Assembly (NCBI RefSeq): GCF_015223355.1
Contig: NZ_JADFFK010000025.1
Coordinates: forward strand, 1-64,000
Reading direction: 5' to 3'
Source: Salipiger mangrovisoli
GTDB taxonomy: Bacteria; Pseudomonadota; Alphaproteobacteria; Rhodobacterales; Rhodobacteraceae
DNA length: 64,000 nt
In this document: piece by piece, positions 34,136-46,111 of the stretch
Numbering within the stretch: position 1 is the stretch's first letter
Layout: the number at the start of each line of letters is the position of its first letter
The notes under the pieces: generated by a model
The model's input: only the letters and a program-made list of their open reading frames with translations
Databases searched by the model: none
Told to the model about the DNA's origin: nothing
Position numbers and translations under genes: made by a program

Positions 34136-35662
34136 TCAGAGCTGGCTGGCGATCGGCAGGAGGCCGGTCAGCCAGGCGGTGGTGGCGCGCATCGTCGAGA
34201 GGATGGGCTCGGAGCGGAAAAGCCGCCAGCGGTCGCCCTCGGCATGTTCAAGCCATTGCATCCGGCCCTGCTCATCGAGCCGCAGGTGGAAGGCGGCATC
34301 GGGCAGCAGCATCTTGAAGTTCGCCGCCGCCTGCGCGGCAAGCTCGGGCGACTCGACGAGGATTCCCATCTCGGAGTTGATCCGAACCGAGCGCGGGTCC
34401 CAGTTGAACGAGCCGATGAAGAGCAGCTTGCGGTCCAGCACGAACGCTTTGGCATGCAGCGCAGAGCGCGACAGGCCGAGCCCCGACAGCGTGCGGTCGG
34501 GGCGGTCCTTTTCGGCGCGCAACTCCCACAGGTCCACCCCCGCCTCCAGCAACTCACGTCGCGAATGGGCGTAATGGGCATAGACCGCGGGCACATCGGT
34601 GGCATCGAGGGAGTTGGTCAGCACCGTCACCTCGACGCCGCGGGCCTCAAGCGATTTGAGCAGGGCGGTGCCGCTGTCGCGGGGCACGAAATAGGCCGAG
34701 ACCACCAGGAACTCGCTTTCCAGCGCGGTGACGTAGGGCAGCATCGAGGCGGCGAAGGTCTCCGAGGCGGGCAGATCGCCAGCGGCCTTCTGCGGCGGGT
34801 CGGCGAGCAGCGTGGCCTTCGCGGCGGTGAGCCGGGGCGGCTGCCGCTTCAGGGTCGCGACGTGCGCGGTGAGGGCGCTGCCATAGGGCGTCTGCGCAAT
34901 TTCCTGGCGCATCCCGGTCAAACGATCGCGCACCGCGGCGAGGTCTGGGCCGTCTTTCTTGGGGGCGATCACCAAGGCCGCGGGGATGGCGTAGCGGCTG
35001 TTCCAATAGGCGTCGAATGAGCGGCCGACCTCGGCGACAACCGGCCCGGCGGCCAGAAGATCGAGGTCGTCGTAGTTGGAATCCTCGCGCGCCGAAAAGT
35101 ACTCGTCGCCGATGTTGCGGCCGCCGACGATGGTGGCGCGCCCATCGAAGGTCATCGACTTATTGTGCATCCGGCGGTTGATCCTGCGAAATTCAAACAG
35201 CGCCGAAAGCGCCTTCCCGTGCGAGCGGGCAAAGGGATTGAACAGGCGGATCTCGATGTTCGGATGGGTTTCGAGCGCGTGGGTGGTCTCGTCGTAGCCG
35301 CGCGTGTCCATGTCGTCGAGCAGCAGCCGTACCCGCACGCCTCGATCCGCCGCGCGCAGCAGGGCGTCGGCGAAGAGCCGTCCGGCCTCGTCGTTGTGCA
35401 GAAGGTAGTACTGCGCGTCGATGCTGGTGGTGGCGATCTCGGCGAGCGCCAGCCGAAGCGCCAGCGCATCGATGCCGTTCCCCACGATATGCACCCCGGA
35501 TTTTCCGTCGGCGCGGCCCTGCCACTTGCGGGCGATCTGCGAGAGCGGTGCCGTGCTTGGGGCGACCAGCGCGGCGCTTGCGGTGCGCGGGCCCTGCGGC
35601 GGCTGGCTGGCGCAGGCTGTCAGCAGGAGGCAGGTGAGAAGGGCACAGATCAACCGGAACAT
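34136..35662 (-). CDS. phospholipase D-like lipoprotein (cardiolipin synthase-type)
   Basis: A 508-residue exported protein. The N-terminus is a lipoprotein signal (MFRLICALLTCLLLTACASQ). It has two HKD motifs: MHNKSMTFDGRATIVGGRNI (about residue 165) and LHAKAFVLDRKLLFIGSFNW (about residue 400). Both catalytic H-x-K-x4-D sets are intact, as in cardiolipin synthases and other PLD-family phosphatidyltransferases. Its location in the envelope and its lipoprotein anchor separate it from nuclease-type PLD proteins such as DrmC. It is transcribed toward the AI-2E gene, 69 bases away. Confidence 0.87.
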   Translation of the reverse strand: MFRLICALLTCLLLTACASQPPQGPRTASAALVAPSTAPLSQIARKWQGRADGKSGVHIVGNGIDALALRLALAEIATTSIDAQYYLLHNDEAGRLFADALLRAADRGVRVRLLLDDMDTRGYDETTHALETHPNIEIRLFNPFARSHGKALSALFEFRRINRRMHNKSMTFDGRATIVGGRNIGDEYFSAREDSNYDDLDLLAAGPVVAEVGRSFDAYWNSRYAIPAALVIAPKKDGPDLAAVRDRLTGMRQEIAQTPYGSALTAHVATLKRQPPRLTAAKATLLADPPQKAAGDLPASETFAASMLPYVTALESEFLVVSAYFVPRDSGTALLKSLEARGVEVTVLTNSLDATDVPAVYAHYAHSRRELLEAGVDLWELRAEKDRPDRTLSGLGLSRSALHAKAFVLDRKLLFIGSFNWDPRSVRINSEMGILVESPELAAQAAANFKMLLPDAAFHLRLDEQGRMQWLEHAEGDRWRLFRSEPILSTMRATTAWLTGLLPIASQL

Positions 35663-35891
35663 GGTGGCCTCGGTTCTTGAGCACGGGTGTTCAGACTGGT
35701 CGAGCCTTGCTGCCTAGGCAAGCCATCCGCGCAACGTCGCAGGTCGAGCGCGGCATTTGCGCCGCAGGCGGGGCGGGGCCTGCGCCGCCGCCTGCAGCCA
35801 AGACATCCTGAGCCCGGCACGCTTCGAGCCGGTGCGGTGGAGGCAGGGCGCTGTTGCGGATGGTTTCGAGCTGGGCTACTCACTCTCCGAC

Positions 35892-35968
<77 letters not shown>

Positions 35969-36120
35969 CCCTGCATTCAGTCCTGCCAATGAAGCATAAG
36001 CTTGCACGTTTTGGCGGTTTCCATGCACACCCCCTGTCAAGAGGCTTGGGGTGCGGTATCGAGGTTTACTTCTAGCACACTGGGACAGAACGGTATTTCA
36101 GCATGACCCGTGGCTATCGG

Positions 36121-37989
36121 TCACTTACCTCCCTGAGATTTCAGGAGTGCCACAACCGGCTCAACAGCGTTGCGAAGATAGACCGGTCCGACACCCAAGC
36201 CGTTCGGGCGGAACGGCTGGACCCCCTCGCTCTGCAGAACGGCACGAATCGTGTTCAAATGCGCACCGGTTTCGGCCGACAGCATTGATGGTGTCGTGTA
36301 GTTGGCCGCAAACGCAGCGATGTCGTCGCGGCTCATGCGCCATTCCCGACGCCTGGTCGCAGGATTCAAAACCAACGTCGCAGGCGTGTAACCACCTTCG
36401 ATCAGAGCTAGGAATTGACCTTTCCCCCGAATGCCCGCCGACCGAGCGAAGGCCGCTGCTGTCACCTCTCCCTGGCTGATCGATGGCTTGCGCTTCGGCG
36501 CGACCTTCGCGTTGAACGCAGCAACCTCGGCGATTTCCACCACAAGCCCGTGGTAACCGAAAACATCAGGACGCTGACCAAGGCGCAGAGACCCCGTCCG
36601 GATGGCCGCAATGATCTCGGCAACAGGAAGGTCCAGCCGCTTGTGAACGAGTTGGATCGTCTCCCACCCTGGCTCCTCTGGAGCCACCGGCTGCGCGTAG
36701 GCCTCCAACTCCTCAAGAAGGGCTTGGCCATCCGCAATCCGCCAAGGCGATTTGATCGTTGCAACTTTGGTCCTCGGGACGAGGACACCGTCTGCCTTCA
36801 ACCCGTTCAATTCGGCCAAGGTCGCGCCGATTGCCTTTCGCAGCGCAATGGGACCAACCAGCGTCGGGATTTCATCAAGGACGTGCTGCCAGGCCTTCGC
36901 ATCAAAGGTCTTGCGGGCATCGGCACGCGCGTCACTGGGCGCGAACGCGCCTGCTTCCGTCAAGAAATCATCCAGAACAGCCGTGCCGATGCCGGTTTCC
37001 TTTGATGCTGACGTGAGGGAGTGAAGGCGCCGCTCTGTCACGGTCTGCCCGAGAAGGTCATCACCTGGCGCCAACGGCCATATTTCCAGGAAATAGTTTC
37101 GAAGGATCCCGCGAAACCCCGAAAAGGCATCGTCATCAAGATAGATGCCCTTGAGATGTTTGAAGAGCGGACCCAACTCGCCCTGCGTCACGATGTGGCC
37201 GCCGTCCTGTGACCGCATGAGGATGTCCAGGGCCGCTCGGATCCCATCGGGACCTTGCGAGACAAAGGCAAAGCCCGTGGCCTTGGCGCGCCGATCGTCC
37301 GGGGCCTCGCCCTGTTTGCGCAGCAAGGCTGAACCGATGAACTCACAGAGCGTGATCGCCGGAAACACTGGCTGTGAGGCAAGCCATGTGTCGTCCGCAG
37401 CGATACCCTGCGAGAGACGCTTATCAAGCCAAAGGTCATAGTCGGTAGGATCGATGCGCGCGCAGTCGAATGATCCTGCTCGCAGGCCTGGCAGGATTTC
37501 CTCCAATCGCGCTCCAATATTATCCCGTTCGATGGGGCGCGCGCTGGACCACAAGGGAACGAGCGGATGGTGATGCTGGTGGCAAATATCAACACCTCTG
37601 CAGAGCCAGTCCCCCCGCAAAGCAATGTGCCGCAACGGATGCGGCTGATCATCTGCCTGCTCACGCATGCAGTGCGGACAGCCCCGAATGATCGGGTTTC
37701 GCAGGGCCCGCGAGACGAAGACTTCCTTCCGAAACCGCATCCGGACGTCTCCGATGCGTTCACCTGTCCAGGAGAGTAGCTCGGCGAGCTGCGTGGCCGA
37801 CACCCCTGCGCGTTCTGCAAAAATCGCGACAGCCTCTTCGTCCTGCTCCAGGATACGCCGAAAGGTGGTGCCGAGATCGAGGGCGAAGTTGGCAGCGTCG
37901 GTTCCATTCAGGATTGCCATGCGCGAAAACAGCGACGGGAGCGTCTCGCGGTCAACGGGCTCCACTGTAAGGGCGAGTTTCCGCAGCAA
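36121..37989 (-). CDS. tniQ: TniQ-family transposition target-selection protein
   Basis: A 622-residue protein of the TniQ/TnsD family. The N-terminus is the family signature (KLALTVEPVDRETLPSLFSR, MAILNGTDAANFALDLG), followed by a zinc-binding region (CPHCMREQ, then GDWLCRGVDICHQHHHPL). The long C-terminal half contains HTH-like stretches (SREDIAAF-type: RRREWRMSRDDIAAFAANY). TniQ proteins guide Tn7-like and Tn5053-like transposition to DNA sites. No TnsA/B/C-type genes flank it here. The TTG at 37989 is used because AGGAGG lies 5 bases upstream; the frame is open further but without a ribosome site. Confidence 0.83.
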   Translation of the reverse strand: MLRKLALTVEPVDRETLPSLFSRMAILNGTDAANFALDLGTTFRRILEQDEEAVAIFAERAGVSATQLAELLSWTGERIGDVRMRFRKEVFVSRALRNPIIRGCPHCMREQADDQPHPLRHIALRGDWLCRGVDICHQHHHPLVPLWSSARPIERDNIGARLEEILPGLRAGSFDCARIDPTDYDLWLDKRLSQGIAADDTWLASQPVFPAITLCEFIGSALLRKQGEAPDDRRAKATGFAFVSQGPDGIRAALDILMRSQDGGHIVTQGELGPLFKHLKGIYLDDDAFSGFRGILRNYFLEIWPLAPGDDLLGQTVTERRLHSLTSASKETGIGTAVLDDFLTEAGAFAPSDARADARKTFDAKAWQHVLDEIPTLVGPIALRKAIGATLAELNGLKADGVLVPRTKVATIKSPWRIADGQALLEELEAYAQPVAPEEPGWETIQLVHKRLDLPVAEIIAAIRTGSLRLGQRPDVFGYHGLVVEIAEVAAFNAKVAPKRKPSISQGEVTAAAFARSAGIRGKGQFLALIEGGYTPATLVLNPATRRREWRMSRDDIAAFAANYTTPSMLSAETGAHLNTIRAVLQSEGVQPFRPNGLGVGPVYLRNAVEPVVALLKSQGGK

Positions 37990-38371
37990 GTACACCTCCT
38001 GTGTGATCAAACGCCTCACGTGTTGCGATACGCGGCTCCATAGCCGTTTCGGGATCGGATGCGAAGTCGCCATTCGCTGCAAGCGCAAATTAGAGACATG
38101 TGCCATGCGGGGTCCGATAGGCTTGCTACCGACGTGAACGGCCCTAACCCGACCTTGGGGCTGGACGACCTCGCTGCGGCGCAGCTCCACCGAAACAGTC
38201 GTTCATGCGTCGCGCAGCATTTTTCTACGGACAAGGTACGCTGTGCGGGACTAACCGGACATTGTCCCGCTCGCTTCACGACCCGAAAGCAACCATTCAG
38301 GCAGAGCGCAATGATAGGCCCCTCCGAACCCACATCTGTCCTCGCGAGTTACTTGGATGGATCGCTGGGAG
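37990..38371. other. gap upstream of tniQ, with an inverted repeat
   Basis: No gene is recognised. GCGGGAC at 38245-38251 and GTCCCGC at 38264-38270 form a perfect 7-bp dyad with a 12-base spacer. It may be an operator, or part of a transposon end, about 255 bases before tniQ. I found no second copy on the other side of tniQ. Confidence 0.4.
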
Positions 38372-39073
38372 TCACGACCGAGACTTTCCCGAGAACAGCC
38401 CGGTTGGGACTTGAACCACACGCAAAAGCAACTGCGCTGCAACTGCCAGCGTTAGAAGCGCCGCTCCCCAGTGGAGGAAGAAGGGGAGCACCGACGCATT
38501 GAAATCCCACATCGACAGCGAGTAGCGGAAGCCGAGACGGGGCCAGAAGCCCAGCAAGGTCCCGCTGGCGATCCCTTGCAGGGCCCCGGCGATGCCGATT
38601 GCCCAGGCGAGCAGCCCGGCCCAGCGGGGCCAGGGGCGCCGGGTCGCCGTCCGCAGCAGCGCCGCGATGCGGTTCCAGTTCACTCCGAGATGCAGCGCCG
38701 CCAGTGCGATGGCCCAGTAGGCGGCGAACCAGTGCACCTCTTGCATCAGGAAGATGCGCGGAATGGGCAGCCAACCGGCCAGCGTGCGTGAGACGGCGAG
38801 GCTGCTGACCAGCAGGATTACCAGCGTCACCGAGAGCAGCACGCCGAGGACGAGGTTGAGCGCCCGCTGCGTCGTCATTCGGCCACCGCGATGCCCCTTC
38901 CACCAGAAGAGGTTGTTGGCGACGTGGCGCAGCACGATCAGCAGGAAGACGGTGCCGAGAGCCTCGTGCATGCCATTGCCGAGCCACCAGTAGGCGAAGG
39001 CCAACACGAGGCAGAGCAGCATGGCGCCGTCGAGCAGGAGGCGCGGAACAGGGCGGGTCCAGCGAAAATTCAT
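38372..39073 (-). CDS. DUF4405-type membrane protein
   Basis: A 233-residue integral membrane protein with six predicted helices. Histidines occur at helix positions ([47 protein letters not shown]), as expected for a b-type haem or quinone-linked membrane anchor of the DUF4405 family. It overlaps the cytochrome P460 gene by four bases, so the two probably work together in a periplasmic electron-transfer step. The final 15 residues are basic. Confidence 0.8.
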   Translation of the reverse strand: MNFRWTRPVPRLLLDGAMLLCLVLAFAYWWLGNGMHEALGTVFLLIVLRHVANNLFWWKGHRGGRMTTQRALNLVLGVLLSVTLVILLVSSLAVSRTLAGWLPIPRIFLMQEVHWFAAYWAIALAALHLGVNWNRIAALLRTATRRPWPRWAGLLAWAIGIAGALQGIASGTLLGFWPRLGFRYSLSMWDFNASVLPFFLHWGAALLTLAVAAQLLLRVVQVPTGLFSGKSRS

Positions 39074-39540
39074 TGCTCGAACGCGCGGGCGTCGCTGTAG
39101 GTGTACATGAAATTCCGCCCCTCGCGCGACATGTGGCAGGAGCGGCAGCGCTGGGTGTTCTCGTCCGCGTTGATCGAGCCGTCGGGCCAGTACCACTGGA
39201 ACTGCCAGTCGTCGGTTCGGCTCGCCTCGTCATAGGCCTCGCCGAAGCCTTCGCCCTTTTCCATGACAAAAAGCCGGTAGACCTCGCCCTCGCGCCAGTC
39301 CTGCAGAATGACCTGGGTGCCGTCTGGGATTTCGCCCCCGGACTTGAGCGCCGCAAGCGCCTCGGGCGAAGTGTACATGAACTCGGTCACATCGCCGCGT
39401 GTTACGGTGGTGTAATGCACCAGCTCGGCCAGCATGGCCTCGTCCGGGAAGCGCACCTCGTTGGGCTCGGCCAGCGCGGCGATGGCGGCAAGCGCCGCAA
39501 GCCCGAAGCCGGCAGAAAGGGTGGCGAATGGTTGTCCCAT
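39070..39540 (-). CDS. cytochrome P460-family protein
   Basis: A 156-residue exported c-type haem protein. A signal peptide ([20 protein letters not shown], cut after ALA) is followed by a P460-type fold ([40 protein letters not shown]) and one haem site CRSCH near the C-terminus. P460 cytochromes oxidise hydroxylamine or detoxify nitrogen oxides in some bacteria; a crosslinking lysine cannot be shown here. The start at 39540 has AGGGAG 6 bases upstream. It is coupled with the DUF4405-type gene. Confidence 0.85.
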   Translation of the reverse strand: MGQPFATLSAGFGLAALAAIAALAEPNEVRFPDEAMLAELVHYTTVTRGDVTEFMYTSPEALAALKSGGEIPDGTQVILQDWREGEVYRLFVMEKGEGFGEAYDEASRTDDWQFQWYWPDGSINADENTQRCRSCHMSREGRNFMYTYSDARAFEQ

Positions 39541-39629
39541 ATGGGTCTCCCTTGGTGTCGTTGCTCTCAGGCCGCAAATGGCGCGAGACGGTTGGGTCCG
39601 CCCAAGACCTGTGGTCTCAGGCGGCATTC

Positions 39630-42092
<2,463 letters not shown>

Positions 42093-42139
42093 GGTCCGAT
42101 CCGATGGGAGGTTTGGCCCCGCCCGGGGCTTGCCGGTTA

Positions 42140-42213
42140 TCTAATCCATTCCCATTTCATCGATTAGACAGATAAAGTCGAAAGCCGTCATAAGCAGGGA
42201 TACATAATCGATG
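42140..42213. promoter_or_regulatory. divergent promoter region with LysR-type dyads
   Basis: TCTAATC (42140-42146) and GATTAGA (42162-42168) form a perfect 7-bp dyad with a 15-base spacer. CATCGATTA (42158-42166) and TAATCGATG (42205-42213) form a 9-bp repeat whose right arm includes the LysR start codon. Together they suggest operator and autoregulatory sites for the LysR protein. Confidence 0.5.
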
Positions 42214-43104
42214 CGCCGCACCTTCAATGAGCTCTACGCCTTCACCGTCGTCGCGCGGCACCGGAGCTTCACCCGCGCGGCGGCGCATCTCGGCATGTCG
42301 CAATCGGCGCTGTCGCAGACGGTGAAGAACCTTGAGGAGTCGCTGGGTGTCCGGCTGCTGACGCGCTCGACCCGCAGCGTCTCGCCGACCGAGGCGGGCG
42401 AGCGGTTGCTGTCGCGCCTCGGCCCACAGTTCGACGAGATGGAGGATGCGCTCGACGAGCTGAACACCAACCGCCAGAGCCCGCGCGGCACGATCCGCAT
42501 CAGCGCCGGCGAGCATCCCGCAATCGCGGTGCTTCAGCCGAAGCTGACGGAGTTCCTCGAGGCCTATCCCGACATCACAGTCGAAATTGGCGTCGATGGC
42601 GGGATGATCGACATCGTGGCCGAAGGCTTCGACGCGGGGGTGCGCCTTGGCCAGCAGGTGGCCAAGGACATGATCGCCGTGCGGATCAGCCATGACATTC
42701 GCGTGTGCATGGTGGCCGCCCCGAGCTATCTGGGTGCCCACCCGGCCCCGCAGACGCCGGACGAACTAACCGAACACCGATGCATCAACGTGCGCCTTCC
42801 GACGCATAACGGCGTCTTTGCCTGGGAGTTGGAGAAGCACGGGCAGGAAACCCGGGTGCGGGTCGACGGGCCCGTGACCTTCAACAACCTGCCCCTGCGG
42901 CTGGCCTCAACGCTCGACGGGATCGGCATCGGTTACCTGCCCGTTGACATGGTCGAGCCCTTTCTCGCGGATGGCCGGCTCAAGCCGGTGCTTGAGGACT
43001 GGTGGCCCACCTGGGAAGGCTACCACCTCTACTACCCCAACCGCCGCCAGATGAGCCCGGCTTTCCGCCTGCTCATCGACCACCTGCGCCACCGGGCCGG
43101 CTGA
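42211..43104 (+). CDS. LysR-family transcriptional regulator
   Basis: A 297-residue LysR-type regulator. The N-terminal HTH is standard (FNELYAFTVVARHRSFTRAA, HLGMSQSALSQTVKNLEESL), and the substrate domain begins after the linker (GTIRISAGEHPAIAVLQPKL). It belongs to the group that controls adjacent oxidoreductase and efflux genes (TRSVSPTEAGERLL, GIGIGYLPVDMVEPFLADGR). It is divergent from the MFS-AKR pair. The AGGGA at about 42196 lies before the ATG. Dyads overlap the start. A 12-bp hairpin ends the gene. Confidence 0.9.
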   Translation: MRRTFNELYAFTVVARHRSFTRAAAHLGMSQSALSQTVKNLEESLGVRLLTRSTRSVSPTEAGERLLSRLGPQFDEMEDALDELNTNRQSPRGTIRISAGEHPAIAVLQPKLTEFLEAYPDITVEIGVDGGMIDIVAEGFDAGVRLGQQVAKDMIAVRISHDIRVCMVAAPSYLGAHPAPQTPDELTEHRCINVRLPTHNGVFAWELEKHGQETRVRVDGPVTFNNLPLRLASTLDGIGIGYLPVDMVEPFLADGRLKPVLEDWWPTWEGYHLYYPNRRQMSPAFRLLIDHLRHRAG

Positions 43105-43105
43105 G

Positions 43106-43132
43106 ACCCGCACCGCCTACGGCGGTGCGGGT
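43106..43132. terminator. bidirectional terminator between LysR gene and exported hydrolase
   Basis: ACCCGCACCGCC-TAC-GGCGGTGCGGGT is a perfect 12-bp stem with a 3-base loop in the 34 bases between two convergent stops. Confidence 0.75.
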
Positions 43133-43138
43133 ACAATG

Positions 43139-44212
43139 TCACTGGGCGAGACCGCCAAGCCCCTTCGCCTCGATCCACTCGGCCGCCAGATCGGCGATCT
43201 GCGCGTTGTTCAGATCCGAGAAGATGAAGTGGGTGTTGCCGATGATCCCCTCCTCGGGCAGGTGAACCAGAGTTGCGTCGCCACCGCGGGCGTTGATCGC
43301 GTTGACCCAGAGCCGCGCCATGGCCAGCCGCGTGCGCCAGTTGTCGAGGCCGAAGAGATCGGTCGGCTCCTCGGGGATGTTGTCGCCGTAGTAAACGATG
43401 ATCGGGATCTGCGTCAGCTTCTGGAAATCCGCGTCCGGAATGGCGACCGGCTCCAGCGTTCCGGCAGCGCCGCTCATCGGCTCGGGCATTTCGCTCTCGG
43501 GGAAGACGTAGCCGCTGCCGGGCTCGTAGGAGATCACCGCGCGCACGTCCGGGTTCTTGATCGCGGTCAGCCAGCCAGGCCCGCCGGCCTGAGAGTGTGT
43601 GACGAGGATCGACGGGCCGATCCGATCCACCAGCGCCGAGACGCCGTCGCTGACCACCTCGGGATCGAAAGCGCCGGTGTTCGGCGTCACCGAGCGGAAG
43701 AATTCTCCCAGCGTTTCCTCGGAGCCGTCGAACTGCACGCCGTCGAAATACTCCGGCCACTGGCCGATGCGGAACATGTCGAAATAGAGCTGGTCGAAGG
43801 CCATCGGGCTGACCTCGGCCGCGGCGGTGCTGTTGCCCGCACGGCCGCGGCGCGGCTGGTCGATGGTGTAGACCGGGAAGTGGCGGCGGAGCATCAGCGT
43901 TTGGAACCCCTCGCGGCCATCGGCGGTGGTCTCCCAGCTCTTGCCCGACTGGAAGGCCCCGTGCCAGAGCACCAGCGGCAGCGAGCGCGGCGCCTCAGGC
44001 ACCTGGTAGAAGGCATAGGCGTGATCGCCATGAAAACTCTGCCCGGCGGTGTCCATGGGACTGCGGTGATCGAAGCTGCCGGGCTCGGTCGTCACCGTGC
44101 CGCCGGCGCTGAAGCTGCCCTGGTCGATGATCGTCAGCGGCTCGAAGGCGAAGGCCTGCGCGGCGAGCCCCAGGCTCGCGGTGGCGGAGAGAAGCAGGGT
44201 TCGAAGAGTCAT
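43139..44212 (-). CDS. exported alpha/beta hydrolase
   Basis: A 357-residue periplasmic hydrolase. The signal peptide is MTLRTLLLSATASLGLAAQA, cut before FEPLTI. The alpha/beta fold shows the oxyanion-side LVLWHGAFQSGKSWET, the nucleophile elbow THSQAGGPG (Ser in HSQAG) and a C-terminal GNTHFIFSDL region with the expected His. It is probably an esterase or lactonase of unknown substrate. The start at 44212 is the one with a signal peptide. It is divergent from the hydrolase at 44406 across a shared regulatory region. Confidence 0.82.
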   Translation of the reverse strand: MTLRTLLLSATASLGLAAQAFAFEPLTIIDQGSFSAGGTVTTEPGSFDHRSPMDTAGQSFHGDHAYAFYQVPEAPRSLPLVLWHGAFQSGKSWETTADGREGFQTLMLRRHFPVYTIDQPRRGRAGNSTAAAEVSPMAFDQLYFDMFRIGQWPEYFDGVQFDGSEETLGEFFRSVTPNTGAFDPEVVSDGVSALVDRIGPSILVTHSQAGGPGWLTAIKNPDVRAVISYEPGSGYVFPESEMPEPMSGAAGTLEPVAIPDADFQKLTQIPIIVYYGDNIPEEPTDLFGLDNWRTRLAMARLWVNAINARGGDATLVHLPEEGIIGNTHFIFSDLNNAQIADLAAEWIEAKGLGGLAQ

Positions 44213-44266
44213 GGCGCATCCTTGGTTGCAAGAGGTGCCTCCAAGGTGGGTCGCATTCCGCACAAC

Positions 44267-44378
44267 GATTAGCCGGGTCTTCTCGATCAGCCTTATCGGC
44301 ATTCACGATGAATGGCTCTGGGACCGCTCGGATTAATTCGCCGGGCTTATCCCGGCTTGCGTGGAAACACGGCTAATC
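44267..44378. promoter_or_regulatory. divergent regulatory region with GATTAGCCG inverted repeats
   Basis: GATTAGCCG (44267-44275) and CGGCTAATC (44370-44378) are perfect 9-base complements. One lies 55 bases before the minus-strand hydrolase start, the other 27 bases before the plus-strand hydrolase start. A near copy, GATCAGCC, is at about 44287. The half-site matches the P460 upstream repeat at 39630. Confidence 0.55.
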
Positions 44379-44405
44379 CCGCCAAAGCATCCTACCTATC
44401 TTGCC

Positions 44406-45497
44406 ATGATGACCACCAGCCCCACAGAATCCCCCGAGATCCCGCGCACCGATGCCATGCCCGCGTGGCGCCGCCTGGCGGCCGTCGCGCTCTGCCTCTC
44501 GACCGGCCTCGGCGACGCGCCCGCGCGAGCCGACACGCTGACGGAAGGGCTCGCAGCGCCCATCGAGGCGCGCGAGAGTGCTTCCCTCCGTTATGACACG
44601 ACGGTCGGAGATCTTCTGCGGCACTCGGAACTGCAGGGCTTCGCGCGCCGGCTTCTGCCTTGGGCGGAGCGCGACTACCGCGAGGAGATGCCCCTGCGCG
44701 ACATAGCGCAGCTGCTGCCCTACCACAGCGCGGTGCGACCCGATGTGGTGCTGGCAGGGCTCAACCGGTTGCTCGACCTGCAGCGGGCGGGCGTTCCTGT
44801 CTTCCACGAGATCTACACCGGGGCAGAGCGCCGGGGGACGCCATCGCTGAGCGAGGCAGGGCTCTTCTTTTTCCCCGGCCGACCCGGCGCGCCTTTCGCG
44901 CTGATCGCCCCGGGTGGCGGGTTTTCCTACGTCGGCTCGGTCCACGAGGGGTTTCCCTATGCGATGGAGCTCTCCCGGCTCGGCTTCAACGCCTTCGTCG
45001 TGACCTACCGGACCGGTCAGGGCGGGCGGACTGCGACCGCGGACATGGCCCGCGCGGTTGACTACGTCATGGAGCACGCCGAGACGCTCGGCGTGGCCCG
45101 CGAGGGCTATTCCGTCTGGGGCAGCTCCGCCGGCGCGCGCATGGCGGCCTTCATTGGCAGCCACGGTCCGGACGCTTTCGGCGCGCAGAGCCCGCAGCAC
45201 CCGGCCGCGGTGATCATGGCCTATACCTCGCATGCCGACCTCGGACCGCAGGAACCGCCGACCTACGCCATCGTCGGCGCGCAGGACGGCATCGCCCCCG
45301 CCGCCAACATGCGCGCCCGCGTCGAGGCCCTCCGGACCCTCGGGGGCGCAGTGACCTTCCGTGTCGTACCCGGAGTCGGGCATGGCTTCGGCGATGGCAC
45401 CGGCACTGCGGCGCAAGGCTGGGTCGCGGAGGCTGCCGCCTTCTGGGCCGCACATCTGCCTGCCGAACTGGGGTCCAATGAGAGGACACTGAAATGA
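44406..45497 (+). CDS. exported alpha/beta hydrolase, second type
   Basis: A 363-residue protein. After about 18 polar residues comes a signal-like helix (WRRLAAVALCLSTGLGDAPA), cut near ARADT. A helical domain (residues about 45-140) precedes an alpha/beta hydrolase of the dienelactone/carboxylesterase type: ALIAPGGGFSYVGSVHEGFP, WGSSAGARMAAF (nucleophile Ser in GSSAG) and GVGHGFGDGTG (His). An alternative start at 44454 (MPAWRR) gives a cleaner signal peptide. It overlaps the flavodoxin gene by four bases, so three genes form one operon. Confidence 0.8.
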   Translation: MMTTSPTESPEIPRTDAMPAWRRLAAVALCLSTGLGDAPARADTLTEGLAAPIEARESASLRYDTTVGDLLRHSELQGFARRLLPWAERDYREEMPLRDIAQLLPYHSAVRPDVVLAGLNRLLDLQRAGVPVFHEIYTGAERRGTPSLSEAGLFFFPGRPGAPFALIAPGGGFSYVGSVHEGFPYAMELSRLGFNAFVVTYRTGQGGRTATADMARAVDYVMEHAETLGVAREGYSVWGSSAGARMAAFIGSHGPDAFGAQSPQHPAAVIMAYTSHADLGPQEPPTYAIVGAQDGIAPAANMRARVEALRTLGGAVTFRVVPGVGHGFGDGTGTAAQGWVAEAAAFWAAHLPAELGSNERTLK

Positions 45498-46111
45498 CCG
45501 ACCGAACGGACCTGAACCGCCGCTTGGCGCTGGCGGAGCTGATCCTGCCCGTGCTGGGTGCAGGGTTCCTCCCCGCGCCGGCTCGGGCTGCCACCCCGCC
45601 GAGTTCGACACTGGTTGCCTACCTGACCCGCAGCGGCAATACTCGGGTCGTCGCAGAGACACTCGCCCGCAGGCAGGGTGCGGATCTTTTCGAGATCCGG
45701 ACCGCCACGCCGTACCCCGAGGATTATGACGCCCATGTCGAACTGGCCCGCCAACAACGCGACGCCGGGATAGCGCCTCCACTGGCTTCGACGGTTCCAG
45801 GTTTCGAGAGCTACCGGGAGATCTGCCTGTGCTTCCCGATCTGGGGTGAGGCGATGCCCGCGCCGCTGCGCAGCTTCCTGACGGCCCATGACGCCGGAAC
45901 GCGGCGGGTTCTGCCGTTCATCACGCACGGCGGCTACGGTAGAGGCTCTTCGCTCGAGACGCTGGCGGTGCTGGCCCCGCAAGCCAGAATCGCGCCCGCC
46001 TTCGAACAAACCTGCGATGCCGAGCGCGACACCATCGACCTGCTGACCGACTGGTTCGCCCGCACGCCCGGCCGACGGCCCTCCCCCCGCAAGAAGGAAA
46101 GCTACTCATGA
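45494..46111 (+). CDS. exported flavodoxin-like protein
   Basis: A 205-residue flavodoxin-fold protein. Residues 9-32 form a signal with an RR pair (NRRLALAELILPVLGAGFL, then ARA), possibly Tat. The FMN phosphate loop is YLTRSGNTRVVAE, and later loops are FPIWGEAMPAPLRSFL and ITHGGYGRGSS. Such proteins are usually cytoplasmic; export with a folded cofactor would explain a Tat signal. It is translationally coupled to the hydrolase before it and the aldo/keto reductase after it, so it may supply electrons to a periplasmic reductase step. Confidence 0.82.
   Translation: MTDRTDLNRRLALAELILPVLGAGFLPAPARAATPPSSTLVAYLTRSGNTRVVAETLARRQGADLFEIRTATPYPEDYDAHVELARQQRDAGIAPPLASTVPGFESYREICLCFPIWGEAMPAPLRSFLTAHDAGTRRVLPFITHGGYGRGSSLETLAVLAPQARIAPAFEQTCDAERDTIDLLTDWFARTPGRRPSPRKKESYS

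Noticed and set aside
34136-35662. PLD-like protein as DrmC of the DISARM set
   Set aside because: It has a lipoprotein signal and two HKD motifs of the cardiolipin synthase type, and lies 12 kb from the island with unrelated genes between.
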